A stretch of 64,000 nt of DNA, taken from assembly GCA_910576865.1 (NCBI GenBank), contig CAJTKE010000011.1:1-64000 (forward strand). Reading direction: 5' to 3'. Position 1 is the stretch's first letter. Each line of letters opens with the position of its first letter. Shown in pieces: positions 22,549-31,052 of this stretch. The notes below the pieces were generated by a model. That model was not told the DNA's origin, did not search any database, and was given only the letters and a program-made list of their open reading frames with translations. The stretch comes from an uncultured Oscillibacter sp. (GTDB taxonomy: Bacteria > Bacillota > Clostridia > Oscillospirales > Oscillospiraceae). The position numbers were made by a program, and so were the translations under genes.

Positions 22549-23940
22549 TTATCCCATGATATTCGCCCGCATCTGGTCGCTGGCGGCCTTCACGTCGGAG
22601 ATCCACTGGTCCACGGTGACGCTTCCGTTCACCAGACCGTTGACGGGATCCAGGAAGACCTCCCGAACGGTGCCCAGGCCCGCCACGGCGTTGTAGGCCG
22701 CGAAGTTGCCCATGGCCGCGTCGGCCCCGTTGTCATAGATGGAGTAGAACATCTTGTTGTCGCCCTCCAGGTTGTCCGTCAGGCCGGGGACGGGCTGCAC
22801 GGCGCCGCCCTTGGCGAAGATGGCGCAGGCCGCGTCAGAGTACAGGAAGGCCACGAACTGCTTGGCCGCGTCCAGGTTGGGGGCGGCGGCGGGAATCCAG
22901 GCCTGCTCCAGCCAGCAGTAGCTGGCGCCGTTGCCGCCGGACTTGGCGGCGGGCAGGGCGGTCATGCCCCACTTGAAGCCCTCGGCCCGGGGAGCCTCGG
23001 CCATCTCGCCCACAATCCAGGTGCCGTTGGGCATGAACAGGGCCTTGTTGTCCAGGACCAGCTGCTGGTTCTGGGTGAAGTCCTGGTCGTTGGCCTGGGC
23101 GGGGGTGACGGGGTTCGTATAGCTGGCCAGCTTGGCGATGATGTCGAAGCACTGCTGAGCCTCGGGGGTGTCCCAGATGCCCTCGGCGTAGGTGGTGGCC
23201 TTGTTGAAGAAGTCGGCGCCGCCCACGGAGTACATCAGCGCGTACAGGAACGCGTCAAAATAGCCGGTGGTGGGATAGGTGAAGAGGTAGGTTCCCTCAG
23301 CCTGGGCCTTTTCGGCCAGCTCCCACATCTCGTCCCAGGTGGCGGGGACGGTCCAGCCCTTCTCCTCGAAGAGGCCCGCGTTGTAGAACAGGCCGCAGGG
23401 GGAGTAGAACATGGGGGCCAGATAGGTCACGCCGTCGCCGTAGGGGTTGGTGACGGAGGTGTCCGTGAAGCCGCCGACGATTTTGTCGGAGACCTTGGCG
23501 CTCTCACCGGGGATGGTCATGGACAGCACGTCCGTCAGCTCCGCGATGTTGCGGTCCTTGATGAACTGCTCGGTCAGGCCCTTCTCCCGGCCGGTGGCCA
23601 GATGAATCACGTCGGGGAAGTCGCCGCCCTGCATGGACGGGCCGATGACATCCTCCAGGTTCTTGTCGCAGATCAGGTTCACCTTCACGCCGGTCTCGGC
23701 GGTGAAAGCGTCGCAGACCTCCTGCCACATGCCGGGATAGGCTTCCTCATAGCCGGAGGCCAGGGCGGCCACCGTGATGGTCACGTCCTCGGCGGGAGGC
23801 GGGGTCTGGGTGTCGCCGCTGCCGGAGTCGGCGGGGGGCGGGGTGGTGGTCCCGGCGTCAGAGCCGCCGTTCCCGCCGCCGCAGGCGGCAAGGGACAGCA
23901 CCAGCGCCAGTGCCAGCAAGAGACTGAAAAACTTCTTCAT
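22549..23940 (-). CDS. ABC sugar-binding lipoprotein
   Basis: A 463-residue extracellular solute-binding protein. The N-terminus is a lipoprotein signal (MKKFFSLLLALALVLSLAAC) with the lipidated Cys at about residue 20, then a Gly/Ser/Pro/Thr-rich linker to about 50. The rest has the family-1 sugar-binding fold, for example the hinge region GLTEQFIKDRNIAEL and the YGDGVTYLAPMFYSPCGLFYN strand order. A strong AAGGAGG site fits high expression. It is first in the operon, downstream of a promoter divergent from the AraC gene. The ligand is probably the beta-galactoside used by the GH112 enzyme. Confidence 0.92.
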   Translation of the reverse strand: MKKFFSLLLALALVLSLAACGGGNGGSDAGTTTPPPADSGSGDTQTPPPAEDVTITVAALASGYEEAYPGMWQEVCDAFTAETGVKVNLICDKNLEDVIGPSMQGGDFPDVIHLATGREKGLTEQFIKDRNIAELTDVLSMTIPGESAKVSDKIVGGFTDTSVTNPYGDGVTYLAPMFYSPCGLFYNAGLFEEKGWTVPATWDEMWELAEKAQAEGTYLFTYPTTGYFDAFLYALMYSVGGADFFNKATTYAEGIWDTPEAQQCFDIIAKLASYTNPVTPAQANDQDFTQNQQLVLDNKALFMPNGTWIVGEMAEAPRAEGFKWGMTALPAAKSGGNGASYCWLEQAWIPAAAPNLDAAKQFVAFLYSDAACAIFAKGGAVQPVPGLTDNLEGDNKMFYSIYDNGADAAMGNFAAYNAVAGLGTVREVFLDPVNGLVNGSVTVDQWISDVKAASDQMRANIMG

Positions 23941-24000
23941 GGTAGTACCTCCTTATAATATAGGGGCTTCCACAGGCCGGGTTCCGGCCTCTCTGATGCC

Positions 24001-24030
24001 AGTATAGCGGGTTAGCCGCTGGTAAAGCAA
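24001..24030 (-). promoter_or_regulatory. Promoter of the ABC/GH112 operon
   Basis: TTGCTT (24030-24025), 18 bp, TATACT (24006-24001) on the minus strand. The TTGCGCAA motif at 24039 lies just upstream of the -35 box. Confidence 0.65.
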
Positions 24031-24203
24031 TCTCTTTCTTGCGCAACTTTTTATATATCTTGCTCTCTTTGCATTTTATCCCAATTTCCAGAGGATACCC
24101 CGCCGTGTTTTGGGCAAAACTTATAATTTCCCGGTTTCTCCCCGCTCCCGCCCCGCCTCTTCGACAAAAACCCGCCGGAGCTGAAAAAAATTTTTATCAA
24201 AAG

Positions 24204-24232
24204 TTGCGCCGCCGGAACAAAGGCGGTATAAT
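24204..24232 (+). promoter_or_regulatory. Promoter of the AraC-type gene
   Basis: TTGCGC (24204-24209), 17 bp, TATAAT (24227-24232). The -35 box coincides with a half TTGCGCAA site, and CCGCC/GGCGG form a dyad in the spacer. Confidence 0.6.
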
Positions 24233-24294
24233 GGAAGCCATACCGGGGCGCTGCCAATTTTCATAAAATTGCGCCCCGCCGGGGGGGAACGCCT

Positions 24295-25149
24295 ATGAGC
24301 CAGCGTCAATACGCCTTCCAGCGGGAGTCCTCCGCGCCCGGCGGAAAGCCGACGCTGCTGTACATCTCCCGGGCCCAGTACAGCAGCGAGTGGAACTCCA
24401 GCCTCCACACCCACGGCTGCGCCGAGCTGTTCTTCATCACCGGGGGCCACGGGCGCTTCCGCACCGGCGAGGAGGAATTCCCCGTGGCCATCCACGACGC
24501 CGTCATCGTCAACGCCAACGTCCCCCACACGGAGGTCAGCCACCCGGACAGCCCCCTGGAGTACGCCGTTCTGGGGGTGGAGGGCCTGGAGACCCTGGCG
24601 GGGTCCGGGGACTATGCCCTGCTTCACCTCCACACCGGCTGGGAGGAGCTGATGGGCTGCCTCCGGCTGATGCTCCTGGAGGCGTCGGAGTCCCAGCCGG
24701 GCTATGAGCAGGTGTGCCGGAACCTGATGGACGTGGTGCTGGTCCGGCTGGGGCGCCAGCGGGACTTCGCCCTCTCCGGCGAGGTGGCGGGCCCCCGCCC
24801 CAGCCGGGAGTGCGGACTGGTCCGGCGGTACATCGACAACCACTTCAAGGAAAACCTGACCCTGGAGCAGCTGGCCGGGCTGGCCCACCTGAACAAATAC
24901 TATCTGGCCCACGCCTTCCGGCGGGAGTTCGGTGTCTCCCCCATCAACTACCTGATTTCCCGCCGCATCGAGGAAAGCCGCTTCCTCCTCCGGGAGACGG
25001 ACCACAGCATCTCTCAGATCGCCCAGATTCTGGGCTTTTCCTCCCTCAGCTACTTTTCCCAGAGCTTCCGGCGGCTGGAGGGCGTCAGCCCGGTGGAGTA
25101 CCGCAAGAACCGCCGCTCCCCCGCCGGGCGGCGGGACGGGGCCTCCTGA
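24295..25149 (+). CDS. AraC-family regulator with cupin sensor domain
   Basis: A 284-residue regulator. Residues 15-110 form a cupin-like ligand-binding domain (HTHGCAELFFITGGHG). Residues 175-275 hold two helix-turn-helices, the second with the AraC signature QIAQILGFSSLSYFSQSFRR. It is divergent from the ABC/GH112 operon, the normal place for an activator of sugar uptake and breakdown. It ends at a terminator shared with the LacI gene. The inducer is probably a beta-galactoside or product; this is inferred from context. Confidence 0.9.
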   Translation: MSQRQYAFQRESSAPGGKPTLLYISRAQYSSEWNSSLHTHGCAELFFITGGHGRFRTGEEEFPVAIHDAVIVNANVPHTEVSHPDSPLEYAVLGVEGLETLAGSGDYALLHLHTGWEELMGCLRLMLLEASESQPGYEQVCRNLMDVVLVRLGRQRDFALSGEVAGPRPSRECGLVRRYIDNHFKENLTLEQLAGLAHLNKYYLAHAFRREFGVSPINYLISRRIEESRFLLRETDHSISQIAQILGFSSLSYFSQSFRRLEGVSPVEYRKNRRSPAGRRDGAS

Positions 25150-25165
25150 CAGGCCGCTCGCGAAA

Positions 25166-25193
25166 GCCCCCCGGCGAGCCGGGGGGCCTTTTT
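25166..25193. terminator. Terminator between araC-type and lacI-type genes
   Basis: GCCCCCCGG (25166-25174) pairs with CCGGGGGGC (25179-25187) around CGAG, followed by TTTTT on the plus strand. The two regulator genes converge here. Confidence 0.88.
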
Positions 25194-25194
25194 C

Positions 25195-26229
25195 TCATTC
25201 ATTTTCATTGCCGGCCGCCAGCCGCCGGCAGCTGCTGCGCTCCACGATCCGGTGGGGCACGATGATCTTCGCCGCCAGCAGGTCCGGGTTCTCCACGTGG
25301 TTCACCAGCTGGGACGCCGCCTCAAAGCCCAGCTGGAAGGAGTTGATGTCCACGGTGGTCAGCTGGAAGGAGGTGATCTGGGCGAAGGGCGAGTTGTTGA
25401 AGGAGATGATGGAAACATCCTCCGGCACCGACAGGTCCATCCGCATACAGGTCCGCTCCAGCACGACGGCGTAAATATCGTCGCTGACCACCACGGCGGT
25501 GGGCCGGTCCTCCAGCCTCAGCAGGGCCCGCAGGGCGCCGTCCTCCCGGGGCTCCTCCAGCTCCAGGCAGTACTCCGGGCGGGGTGAAAGCTCATGCTGG
25601 AGCAGGGAGAGCTGATATCCGGACTTCCGGTCCGCGGAAAAGAGGAAGCCGCTGCCGCAGCCCAGATAGGCGATCTTCCGGTGGCCCAGGTCCCAGAGGT
25701 AGTCCGTGGCCTCCCGGCCCGCCAGCAGATTGTCGTTGTCGATGCAGATGGTCTGTTCCGCCAGCTGGTTCGGCTTGCCGATCACCACGTACAAGGTCCC
25801 GGTCTCACAGAGATACTCCACAATGGCGTCCCCCGTCTTGGAGTAGAGAAGGATGACGCCCTCCAGCTGCCCGCTCTGGCGCATGGTCTGCAGGGAGCGC
25901 AGGACCTCCTCCTCGTCCTGCCCGGTGACGACGGCGGCGGTGTACTGCCGCTGGTTGCAGAACTGGCTGATCCCCCGCAGCGTCTCCAGGTAAAAGGGGT
26001 TTTCATAGGCGGTCCTGCTGGAGGGCGGCAGCACCAGCCCGATCAGCCGGACCCGCTGGCCGGAGGGCGCCCCCGGACCGGGAGAGGGCTCGTAATTCAG
26101 CTCCGCCATGGCCCGGCGGACCTTTTCCTTGGTTTCACGGCTGATTGCGGAATGATCGTTGCACACCCTGGAGACCGTGGAGGGGGAAACTCCCGCCAGG
26201 GCGGCGACGTCCTTGATGGTAACGGCCAT
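25195..26229 (-). CDS. LacI-family regulator, likely of the maltose-type operon
   Basis: A 344-residue LacI/GalR repressor. The N-terminal HTH is TIKDVAALAGVSPSTVSRV, followed by the hinge helix (about 48-57) and a periplasmic-binding-protein-like sensor domain (60-335) with VVSDDIYAVV and the DVSIISFNNSPFA stretch. It is divergent from the PTS-phosphatase-malQ operon, so it probably represses that operon. Its own promoter carries TTGCGCAA just past the -10 box, consistent with autorepression. The effector is unknown; a maltose- or glucose-phosphate is plausible. Confidence 0.9.
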   Translation of the reverse strand: MAVTIKDVAALAGVSPSTVSRVCNDHSAISRETKEKVRRAMAELNYEPSPGPGAPSGQRVRLIGLVLPPSSRTAYENPFYLETLRGISQFCNQRQYTAAVVTGQDEEEVLRSLQTMRQSGQLEGVILLYSKTGDAIVEYLCETGTLYVVIGKPNQLAEQTICIDNDNLLAGREATDYLWDLGHRKIAYLGCGSGFLFSADRKSGYQLSLLQHELSPRPEYCLELEEPREDGALRALLRLEDRPTAVVVSDDIYAVVLERTCMRMDLSVPEDVSIISFNNSPFAQITSFQLTTVDINSFQLGFEAASQLVNHVENPDLLAAKIIVPHRIVERSSCRRLAAGNENE

Positions 26230-26253
26230 TTTGCGCCCCCTTTTCAGAAATTC

Positions 26254-26261
26254 TTGCGCAA
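26254..26261. promoter_or_regulatory. Candidate LacI operator TTGCGCAA (LacI promoter)
   Basis: A perfect palindrome around the transcription start of the LacI gene. Flanks TTC and TTTT match the site at 24039 almost exactly. LacI-family operators are usually palindromes with a central CG, as here. Confidence 0.55.
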
Positions 26262-26265
26262 TTTT

Positions 26266-26294
26266 ATTATAAGCCCTTCGGGCATTCTTGTCAA
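26266..26294 (-). promoter_or_regulatory. Consensus promoter of the LacI-type gene
   Basis: TTGACA (26294-26289), 17 bp, TATAAT (26271-26266) on the minus strand. Confidence 0.85.
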
Positions 26295-26380
26295 TCGCCT
26301 CCGGCAGTTTACGAAATGACCAGGTTCTCCGCCTCCCCGCTGTGCAAAAAATAGAATTTCATGAATTGCATAAATTATCC

Positions 26381-26430
26381 TTGAAATGCACGTGCAAACA
26401 TTGTACAGTTATTGCATAAAGTTTGCGCAA
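26381..26430 (+). promoter_or_regulatory. Promoter and candidate operators of the PTS-malQ operon
   Basis: TTGAAA (26381-26386), 17 bp, TACAGT (26404-26409). The spacer begins with the palindrome TGCACGTGCA (26387-26396). TTGCGCAA lies downstream of the start point at 26423-26430, a blocking position for the LacI protein. Confidence 0.6.
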
Positions 26431-26467
26431 CGCACACGGCGCTGCGAAGAGAGGAGAGCAACGCACT

Positions 26468-28642
26468 ATGGCAGAAAACAACACGCTCCGCGTCCTGTCG
26501 CCCCTGAGCGGGCAGGCGGTCGCCCTGGATCAGGTCCCGGACGAGGTCTTCTCCCAGCGGGTGCTGGGGGACGGCATGGCCATCGTCCCCACGGAGGGCC
26601 GCATCTACAGCCCGGTGGACGGCGAGATTTCCTCCGTGGCGGAGACAAAGCACGCCTATGGCTTCACCTCCGACGACGGCCTGGAGGTCCTGGTCCACTT
26701 CGGCCTGGAGACCGTGGCGCTGAAGGGCGAGGGCTTCACCCCCCGCGTGAAGGAGGGCGACAAGGTCAAGGCCGGGGACCTGGTGGCCGAGGTGGATTTG
26801 GCCCTGCTGAACGGCAAGGGCATCAATCTCATCACCCCGGTGCTGGTCTGCGACGGGGCCGACGGCTGCGCCATGGAGGCCGCCTCCGGCCCGGTGAAGC
26901 CGGGAGACCCCGTCCTCACGCTGACGGCGGAATCCGCCCCGGCGGAGACCCCGGCCGAGGCTCCGGCGGAATCCGCCCGGTCCCAGCCCGTGGACACCGG
27001 CAGGCGCCTGGGCGTCAACTTCGACTTCCTCCAGAAGCTGGGCAAGGTGCTGATGACGGTCATCGCCGTCATGCCCGCCGCCGGGCTGATGCTCTCCATC
27101 GGCAAGCTCTTCCAGATGGCGGGGGCGGACATCGGCTTCGTCATGACCGTCGGAAGCACCATGGAAAACATCGGCTGGGCCATCATCAACAACCTGCACA
27201 TTCTCTTCGCTGCGGCCATCGGAGGCTCCTGGGCCAAGGAGCGGGCGGGCGGCGCTTTCGCGGCCATCATCGCCTTCATCCTGATCAACTGCATCACCGG
27301 CGCGGTCTTCGGCGTCACCAGCGACCTGCTGGCGGAGGAGGGCGCGGTGGTCACCTCCTTCCTGGGCCAGGAGATGCTGGTGGAAAACTACTTCACCTCC
27401 GTCCTGGGAGCCCCGGCCCTGAACATGGGCGTGTTCGTGGGCATCATCGCCGGCTTTGTGGGCGGCGTGGTGTATAACAAGTACTACAACTTCCGCAAGC
27501 TGCCCGACGCCCTGGCCTTCTTCAACGGCAAGCGCTTCGTGCCCCTGGCGGTTATCGCCTACTCCGTGGTGATCTCCCTCATCATGGCCCTGGTGTGGCC
27601 CATGGTCCAGTCCGGCATCAACGCCTTCGGCATCTGGATCGCCAACTCCTCCGACACCTCCCCGGTGCTGGCCCCCTTCATCTACGGCACGCTGGAGCGC
27701 CTGCTCCTGCCCTTCGGCCTGCACCACATGCTGACCATCCCCATGAACTACACCTCCTTCGGCGGCACCTACATGATCCAGACCGGCATCAACGCGGGCA
27801 GCGAGGTCTTCGGCCAGGATCCCCTGTGGCTGGCCTGGGTGACGGACCTCATCAACTTCCAGGACGCCGGGGACACCGCCGCGTATCAGAACCTGATGGC
27901 CACGGTCATCCCCGCCCGGTTCAAGGTGGGCCAGATGATCGGCGCCACGGGCCTGCTCATGGGCATCACCCTGGCCATGTACCGCCGGGTGGAGCCCGAC
28001 AAGCGCCGGAACTACCGCTCCATGTTCATCTCCACCGCCCTGGCCGTGTTCCTCACCGGCGTGACGGAGCCCCTGGAGTTCATGTTCATGTTCTGCGCCC
28101 TGCCCCTGTACGTGGTCTACGCCGTTCTTCAGGGCTGCGCCTTCGCCATGGCGGGCATCGTTCACCTGCGGCTGCACTCCTTCGGCAACCTGGAGTTCCT
28201 CACCCGGGTGCCCATGTCCATGAAGGCGGGCCTGGGAGGCGACATCATCAACTTCATTGTCTGCTGCGCGGCCTTCCTGGTCATCGGCTATGTGGTGGCC
28301 TACTTCATGATCGGCAAATTCAAATTCGCCACCCCGGGCCGCTTGGGCAACTACACCGAGGAGGGCGGCGACGAGGCCGAGGCCTCCTCCGGCGGCGCCA
28401 GGTCCGGCGGCGGTCAGGCGGAGCGCATCATCGCCCTGCTGGGCGGCCGGGAGAACATCACCCTGGTGGACGCCTGCATGACCCGGCTCCGGGTCACGGT
28501 GAAGGACCCCGCCAAGGTGGCGGAGCTCCCCGAGTGGAAGGCCGAGGGCGCCCTGGGCCTGGTGAAAAAGGACAACGGCATCCAGGCCGTCTACGGCCCC
28601 AAGGCCGACGTGCTGAAATCCGACATCAACGACATCCTGTAA
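26468..28642 (+). CDS. PTS transporter, glucose/maltose family, domain order IIA-IIC-IIB
   Basis: A 724-residue fused sugar permease of the phosphotransferase system. Residues 1-150 form a Crr-like IIA domain with the phospho-His in VLVHFGLETVAL. A Pro/Ala/Glu linker (about 155-182) leads to the IIC membrane domain (about 185-630, roughly ten helices; LPFGLHHMLTIPMNYT, ITEP-like GVTEPLEFMFMF). Residues 645-724 are IIB with the phospho-Cys in DACMTRLRVTV. The usual fused order in this family is IICBA, so the N-terminal IIA is notable. The phosphatase and malQ downstream point to maltose or a related alpha-glucoside. The start at 26468 follows GAGAGGAG; an upstream frame extension lacks a site. 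Confidence 0.9.
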   Translation: MAENNTLRVLSPLSGQAVALDQVPDEVFSQRVLGDGMAIVPTEGRIYSPVDGEISSVAETKHAYGFTSDDGLEVLVHFGLETVALKGEGFTPRVKEGDKVKAGDLVAEVDLALLNGKGINLITPVLVCDGADGCAMEAASGPVKPGDPVLTLTAESAPAETPAEAPAESARSQPVDTGRRLGVNFDFLQKLGKVLMTVIAVMPAAGLMLSIGKLFQMAGADIGFVMTVGSTMENIGWAIINNLHILFAAAIGGSWAKERAGGAFAAIIAFILINCITGAVFGVTSDLLAEEGAVVTSFLGQEMLVENYFTSVLGAPALNMGVFVGIIAGFVGGVVYNKYYNFRKLPDALAFFNGKRFVPLAVIAYSVVISLIMALVWPMVQSGINAFGIWIANSSDTSPVLAPFIYGTLERLLLPFGLHHMLTIPMNYTSFGGTYMIQTGINAGSEVFGQDPLWLAWVTDLINFQDAGDTAAYQNLMATVIPARFKVGQMIGATGLLMGITLAMYRRVEPDKRRNYRSMFISTALAVFLTGVTEPLEFMFMFCALPLYVVYAVLQGCAFAMAGIVHLRLHSFGNLEFLTRVPMSMKAGLGGDIINFIVCCAAFLVIGYVVAYFMIGKFKFATPGRLGNYTEEGGDEAEASSGGARSGGGQAERIIALLGGRENITLVDACMTRLRVTVKDPAKVAELPEWKAEGALGLVKKDNGIQAVYGPKADVLKSDINDIL

Positions 28643-28650
28643 TATCCCGG

Positions 28651-28675
28651 CAGGGGCGGCGATCCGCCGCCCCTG
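28651..28675 (+). terminator. Partial terminator after the PTS gene
   Basis: A 10-bp GC stem with a GATCC loop is followed by TGTTTT. Since the next gene begins 20 bp later, it probably lowers rather than abolishes readthrough. Confidence 0.6.
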
Positions 28676-28694
28676 TGTTTTAGAGGTGAACGCC

Positions 28695-29543
28695 ATGAAA
28701 CTGCTTACCCTCAACGCCCACAGCCTCCAGGGAGACGACGCTCCCCAGAGGCTGGAGAACTTTGTCCGGGGCGTCCTGGACATGAGGCCGGACCTGATCG
28801 CCCTCCAGGAATCCAGCCAGTCCCGGTCCGCCGCCCCCCTGGACGGCCCGGGCCGGCAGGGCTTCGTCCGGGCCTCCGGCGGCATCCCCCTCCGGCGGGA
28901 CAACCACACCGCCTCCGCCGCCCGGCTGCTCCGGGAGGCGGGGGTTCCCTGCTCCTGGTCCTGGCTTCCGGTGAAGCTGGGCTACGGCAGATACGACGAG
29001 GGGCTGGCCCTTCTCAGCCTCTCCGCCCCCGTGGCGGAGACGGACGCTCTTCTGATCAGCGCCCGGGACGACTACCGGGACTGGCGGACCCGAAAGGTCC
29101 TGGGCGTCCGGCTGGAGGGCCGGGAGGACTGGTTCTACTCCGTCCACCTGGGCTGGTGGGGGGACGAGGACCCCTTCCGGGACCAGTGGGCCCGGCTGGA
29201 GGCCGGCGTGGCGGAAAAGCGGGCCCGGGGCCCGGTGTGGCTCCTGGGCGATTTCAATTCCCCGGCCCACGTCCGGGGACAGGGCCATGACCTTGTGGAG
29301 TCCTCCGGCTGGCGGGACACCTTTCAGCGGGCCGCCCGGCGGGACGGCGGCGGCACCGTCCGGGGCGCCATCGACGGCTGGCGGGACCGGCTGGAGGAGG
29401 GCGTCCCGGAGGACATGCGCATCGACTACATCTGGTGCAGCCAGGACCGGGACATCGCCCTGTCCCAGGTGGTCTTCGACGGCGGGAAACACCCCGTGGT
29501 CTCCGACCACTTCGGCGTTCTGGCGGAAATGGAGGAACCATGA
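28695..29543 (+). CDS. Endonuclease/exonuclease/phosphatase-family enzyme, maltose-6'-phosphate phosphatase-like
   Basis: A 282-residue member of the EEP metal-dependent phosphoesterase superfamily. It shows LNAHSL (Asn), IALQESSQ (Glu metal ligand), YSVHLGWW, LLGDFNSPAHVRG and the final SDHFGV. In Enterococcus a protein of this family, MapP, removes phosphate from maltose-6'-phosphate and is encoded beside a maltose PTS. The gene order here (PTS, EEP phosphatase, malQ) matches that logic, so I infer the same role. The ATG at 28695 has GAGGTG upstream. It overlaps malQ by four bases. A nuclease function is less likely in this context. Confidence 0.75.
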   Translation: MKLLTLNAHSLQGDDAPQRLENFVRGVLDMRPDLIALQESSQSRSAAPLDGPGRQGFVRASGGIPLRRDNHTASAARLLREAGVPCSWSWLPVKLGYGRYDEGLALLSLSAPVAETDALLISARDDYRDWRTRKVLGVRLEGREDWFYSVHLGWWGDEDPFRDQWARLEAGVAEKRARGPVWLLGDFNSPAHVRGQGHDLVESSGWRDTFQRAARRDGGGTVRGAIDGWRDRLEEGVPEDMRIDYIWCSQDRDIALSQVVFDGGKHPVVSDHFGVLAEMEEP

Positions 29544-31045
29544 ACAGGACCACCGGCATTCTGCTGCCCATCTCCAGCCTGCCGTCCAGATACGGCATCG
29601 GCTGTTTTTCTCAAAGCGCCTATGACTTCGTGGACTGGCTCCGGGAGGCGGGGCAGACCTATTGGCAGATCCTGCCCCTGTGCCCCACCAGCTACGGGGA
29701 CTCCCCCTACCAGTCCTTCTCCACCTTCGCCGGGAACCCCTACTTCATCAGCCTGGAGGCCCTGGTGGAGGAGGGAGTCCTGACGAAGGCGGAGTGCGAC
29801 GCCGCGGACTTCGGGGACGACCCCGGCCGGGTGGACTACGAGAAGCTCTACCTCGCCCGCTATCCCCTCCTGCGGAAGGCCTATGAGCGCAGCGGCATCG
29901 CGGAAAACCCGGACTATCAGGCGTTTCTGGAGGAAAACCGGTGGTGGCTGGCCGACTACGCCCTCTTCATGGCGGTGAAGGACCGCTTCGGCGGCGCGCC
30001 CTGGACGGAGTGGGCGGAGGACATCCGCCTCCGGTGGGACAACGCCCTGGACTACTACCGCCGGGAGCTGTACTTCGACATCGAGTTCCACCAGTACCTC
30101 CAATTCAAATTCTTCCAGCAGTGGCGGGCCCTGAAGGACTACGCCAACGCCCGGAGAATCCGGATCATCGGCGACATCCCCATCTACGTGGCCATGGACA
30201 GCGCCGACGCCTGGGCCCACCCGGAGCTGTTCCAGCTGGACGGGGAGAACCTTCCCACGGCGGTGGCGGGCGTCCCGCCGGACGGCTTCTCCGCCACGGG
30301 CCAGCTGTGGGGAAATCCCCTGTACCGCTGGGACTACCACCGGGAAACGGGCTACGCCTGGTGGCTCTCCCGCCTCCGGCACTGCTTCCGGCTCTATGAC
30401 GTCACCCGCATCGACCACTTCCGCGGCTTTGACGAGTATTACGCCGTCCCCCGGGGGGAGGACACCGCCGTCAACGGCCGCTGGGAAAAGGGCCCCGGCG
30501 TGGAGCTGTTCCGCCGGGTGGAGGAGGTCCTGGGCTGGCACGAGGTCATCGCCGAGGACCTGGGCTATGTCACCGACTCCGTCCGGCAGCTGGTGCGGGA
30601 AAGCGGCTTCCCCGGCATGAAGGTGCTGGAATTCGCCTTTGACGCCCGGGACACCGGCTCCGCCAGCGACTACCTGCCCCACAACTACCCGGAGAACTGC
30701 GTGGCCTACACGGGAACCCACGACAACGAGACGCTCACCGGCTGGCTCCACAGCATCACGCCGGAGGAGCGGCAGTCCGTCCGGGACTACCTCTGCGACA
30801 GCCGCACCCCCCAGAGGGAGCTCTACCGTCCCCTCATCGCCCTGGTCATGCGCAGCGCCGCCAAGGCCTGCGTCGTTCCCATGCAGGATTATCTGGGGCT
30901 GGACAACCGCTGCCGGATGAACAAGCCCTCCACCGTGGGGACCAACTGGATCTGGCGGCTGACGGACGACGACCTGACGCCGGAGCTCCGGGAGGACCTC
31001 CGGCGGACGGCCCAGCGGTACGGCCGGGCCAGCCGGAACGGCTGA
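29540..31045 (+). CDS. malQ: 4-alpha-glucanotransferase (amylomaltase)
   Basis: A 501-residue GH77 enzyme that moves glucan units between malto-oligosaccharides and releases glucose from maltose. The catalytic motifs are TRIDHFRGF (nucleophile Asp), EVIAEDLGYV (acid/base Glu) and YTGTHDNETLTG (transition-state Asp). The N-terminal ILLPISSLPSRYGIG is typical of bacterial MalQ, and length is normal. It is translationally coupled to the phosphatase gene (ATGA overlap, site GGAGGAACC). With the PTS and phosphatase it forms a route from external maltose to glucose and dextrin. Confidence 0.94.
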   Translation: MNRTTGILLPISSLPSRYGIGCFSQSAYDFVDWLREAGQTYWQILPLCPTSYGDSPYQSFSTFAGNPYFISLEALVEEGVLTKAECDAADFGDDPGRVDYEKLYLARYPLLRKAYERSGIAENPDYQAFLEENRWWLADYALFMAVKDRFGGAPWTEWAEDIRLRWDNALDYYRRELYFDIEFHQYLQFKFFQQWRALKDYANARRIRIIGDIPIYVAMDSADAWAHPELFQLDGENLPTAVAGVPPDGFSATGQLWGNPLYRWDYHRETGYAWWLSRLRHCFRLYDVTRIDHFRGFDEYYAVPRGEDTAVNGRWEKGPGVELFRRVEEVLGWHEVIAEDLGYVTDSVRQLVRESGFPGMKVLEFAFDARDTGSASDYLPHNYPENCVAYTGTHDNETLTGWLHSITPEERQSVRDYLCDSRTPQRELYRPLIALVMRSAAKACVVPMQDYLGLDNRCRMNKPSTVGTNWIWRLTDDDLTPELREDLRRTAQRYGRASRNG

Positions 31046-31052
31046 GCCCGTG

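Larger units (their letters stand above)
23941..24294. promoter_or_regulatory. Divergent control region of the ABC/GH112 operon and araC
   Basis: These 354 bases are AT-richer than the flanks and hold no gene. They contain a promoter on each strand, one full TTGCGCAA palindrome (24039-24046) and two half sites, TTGCGC at 24204 and 24269. The right arms of these sites match the site before the LacI gene over 11-12 bases, allowing for orientation. Confidence 0.65.

Noticed and set aside
20633..22696. A 687-codon open frame opposite the two ABC permeases
   Set aside because: Its His/Gln/Asp-rich sequence reads as the complement of membrane-helix codons, with no ribosome site.
26381..26400. A catabolite-responsive (cre) element at the PTS promoter
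   Set aside because: TGAAATGCACGTGCA is palindromic but does not have the central CG in the register of the cre consensus; I kept it only as an unassigned palindrome.
26375..28909. An 844-codon open frame opposite the PTS gene
   Set aside because: Gly/His/Asp-rich nonsense composition, antisense to a gene with intact PTS domains.
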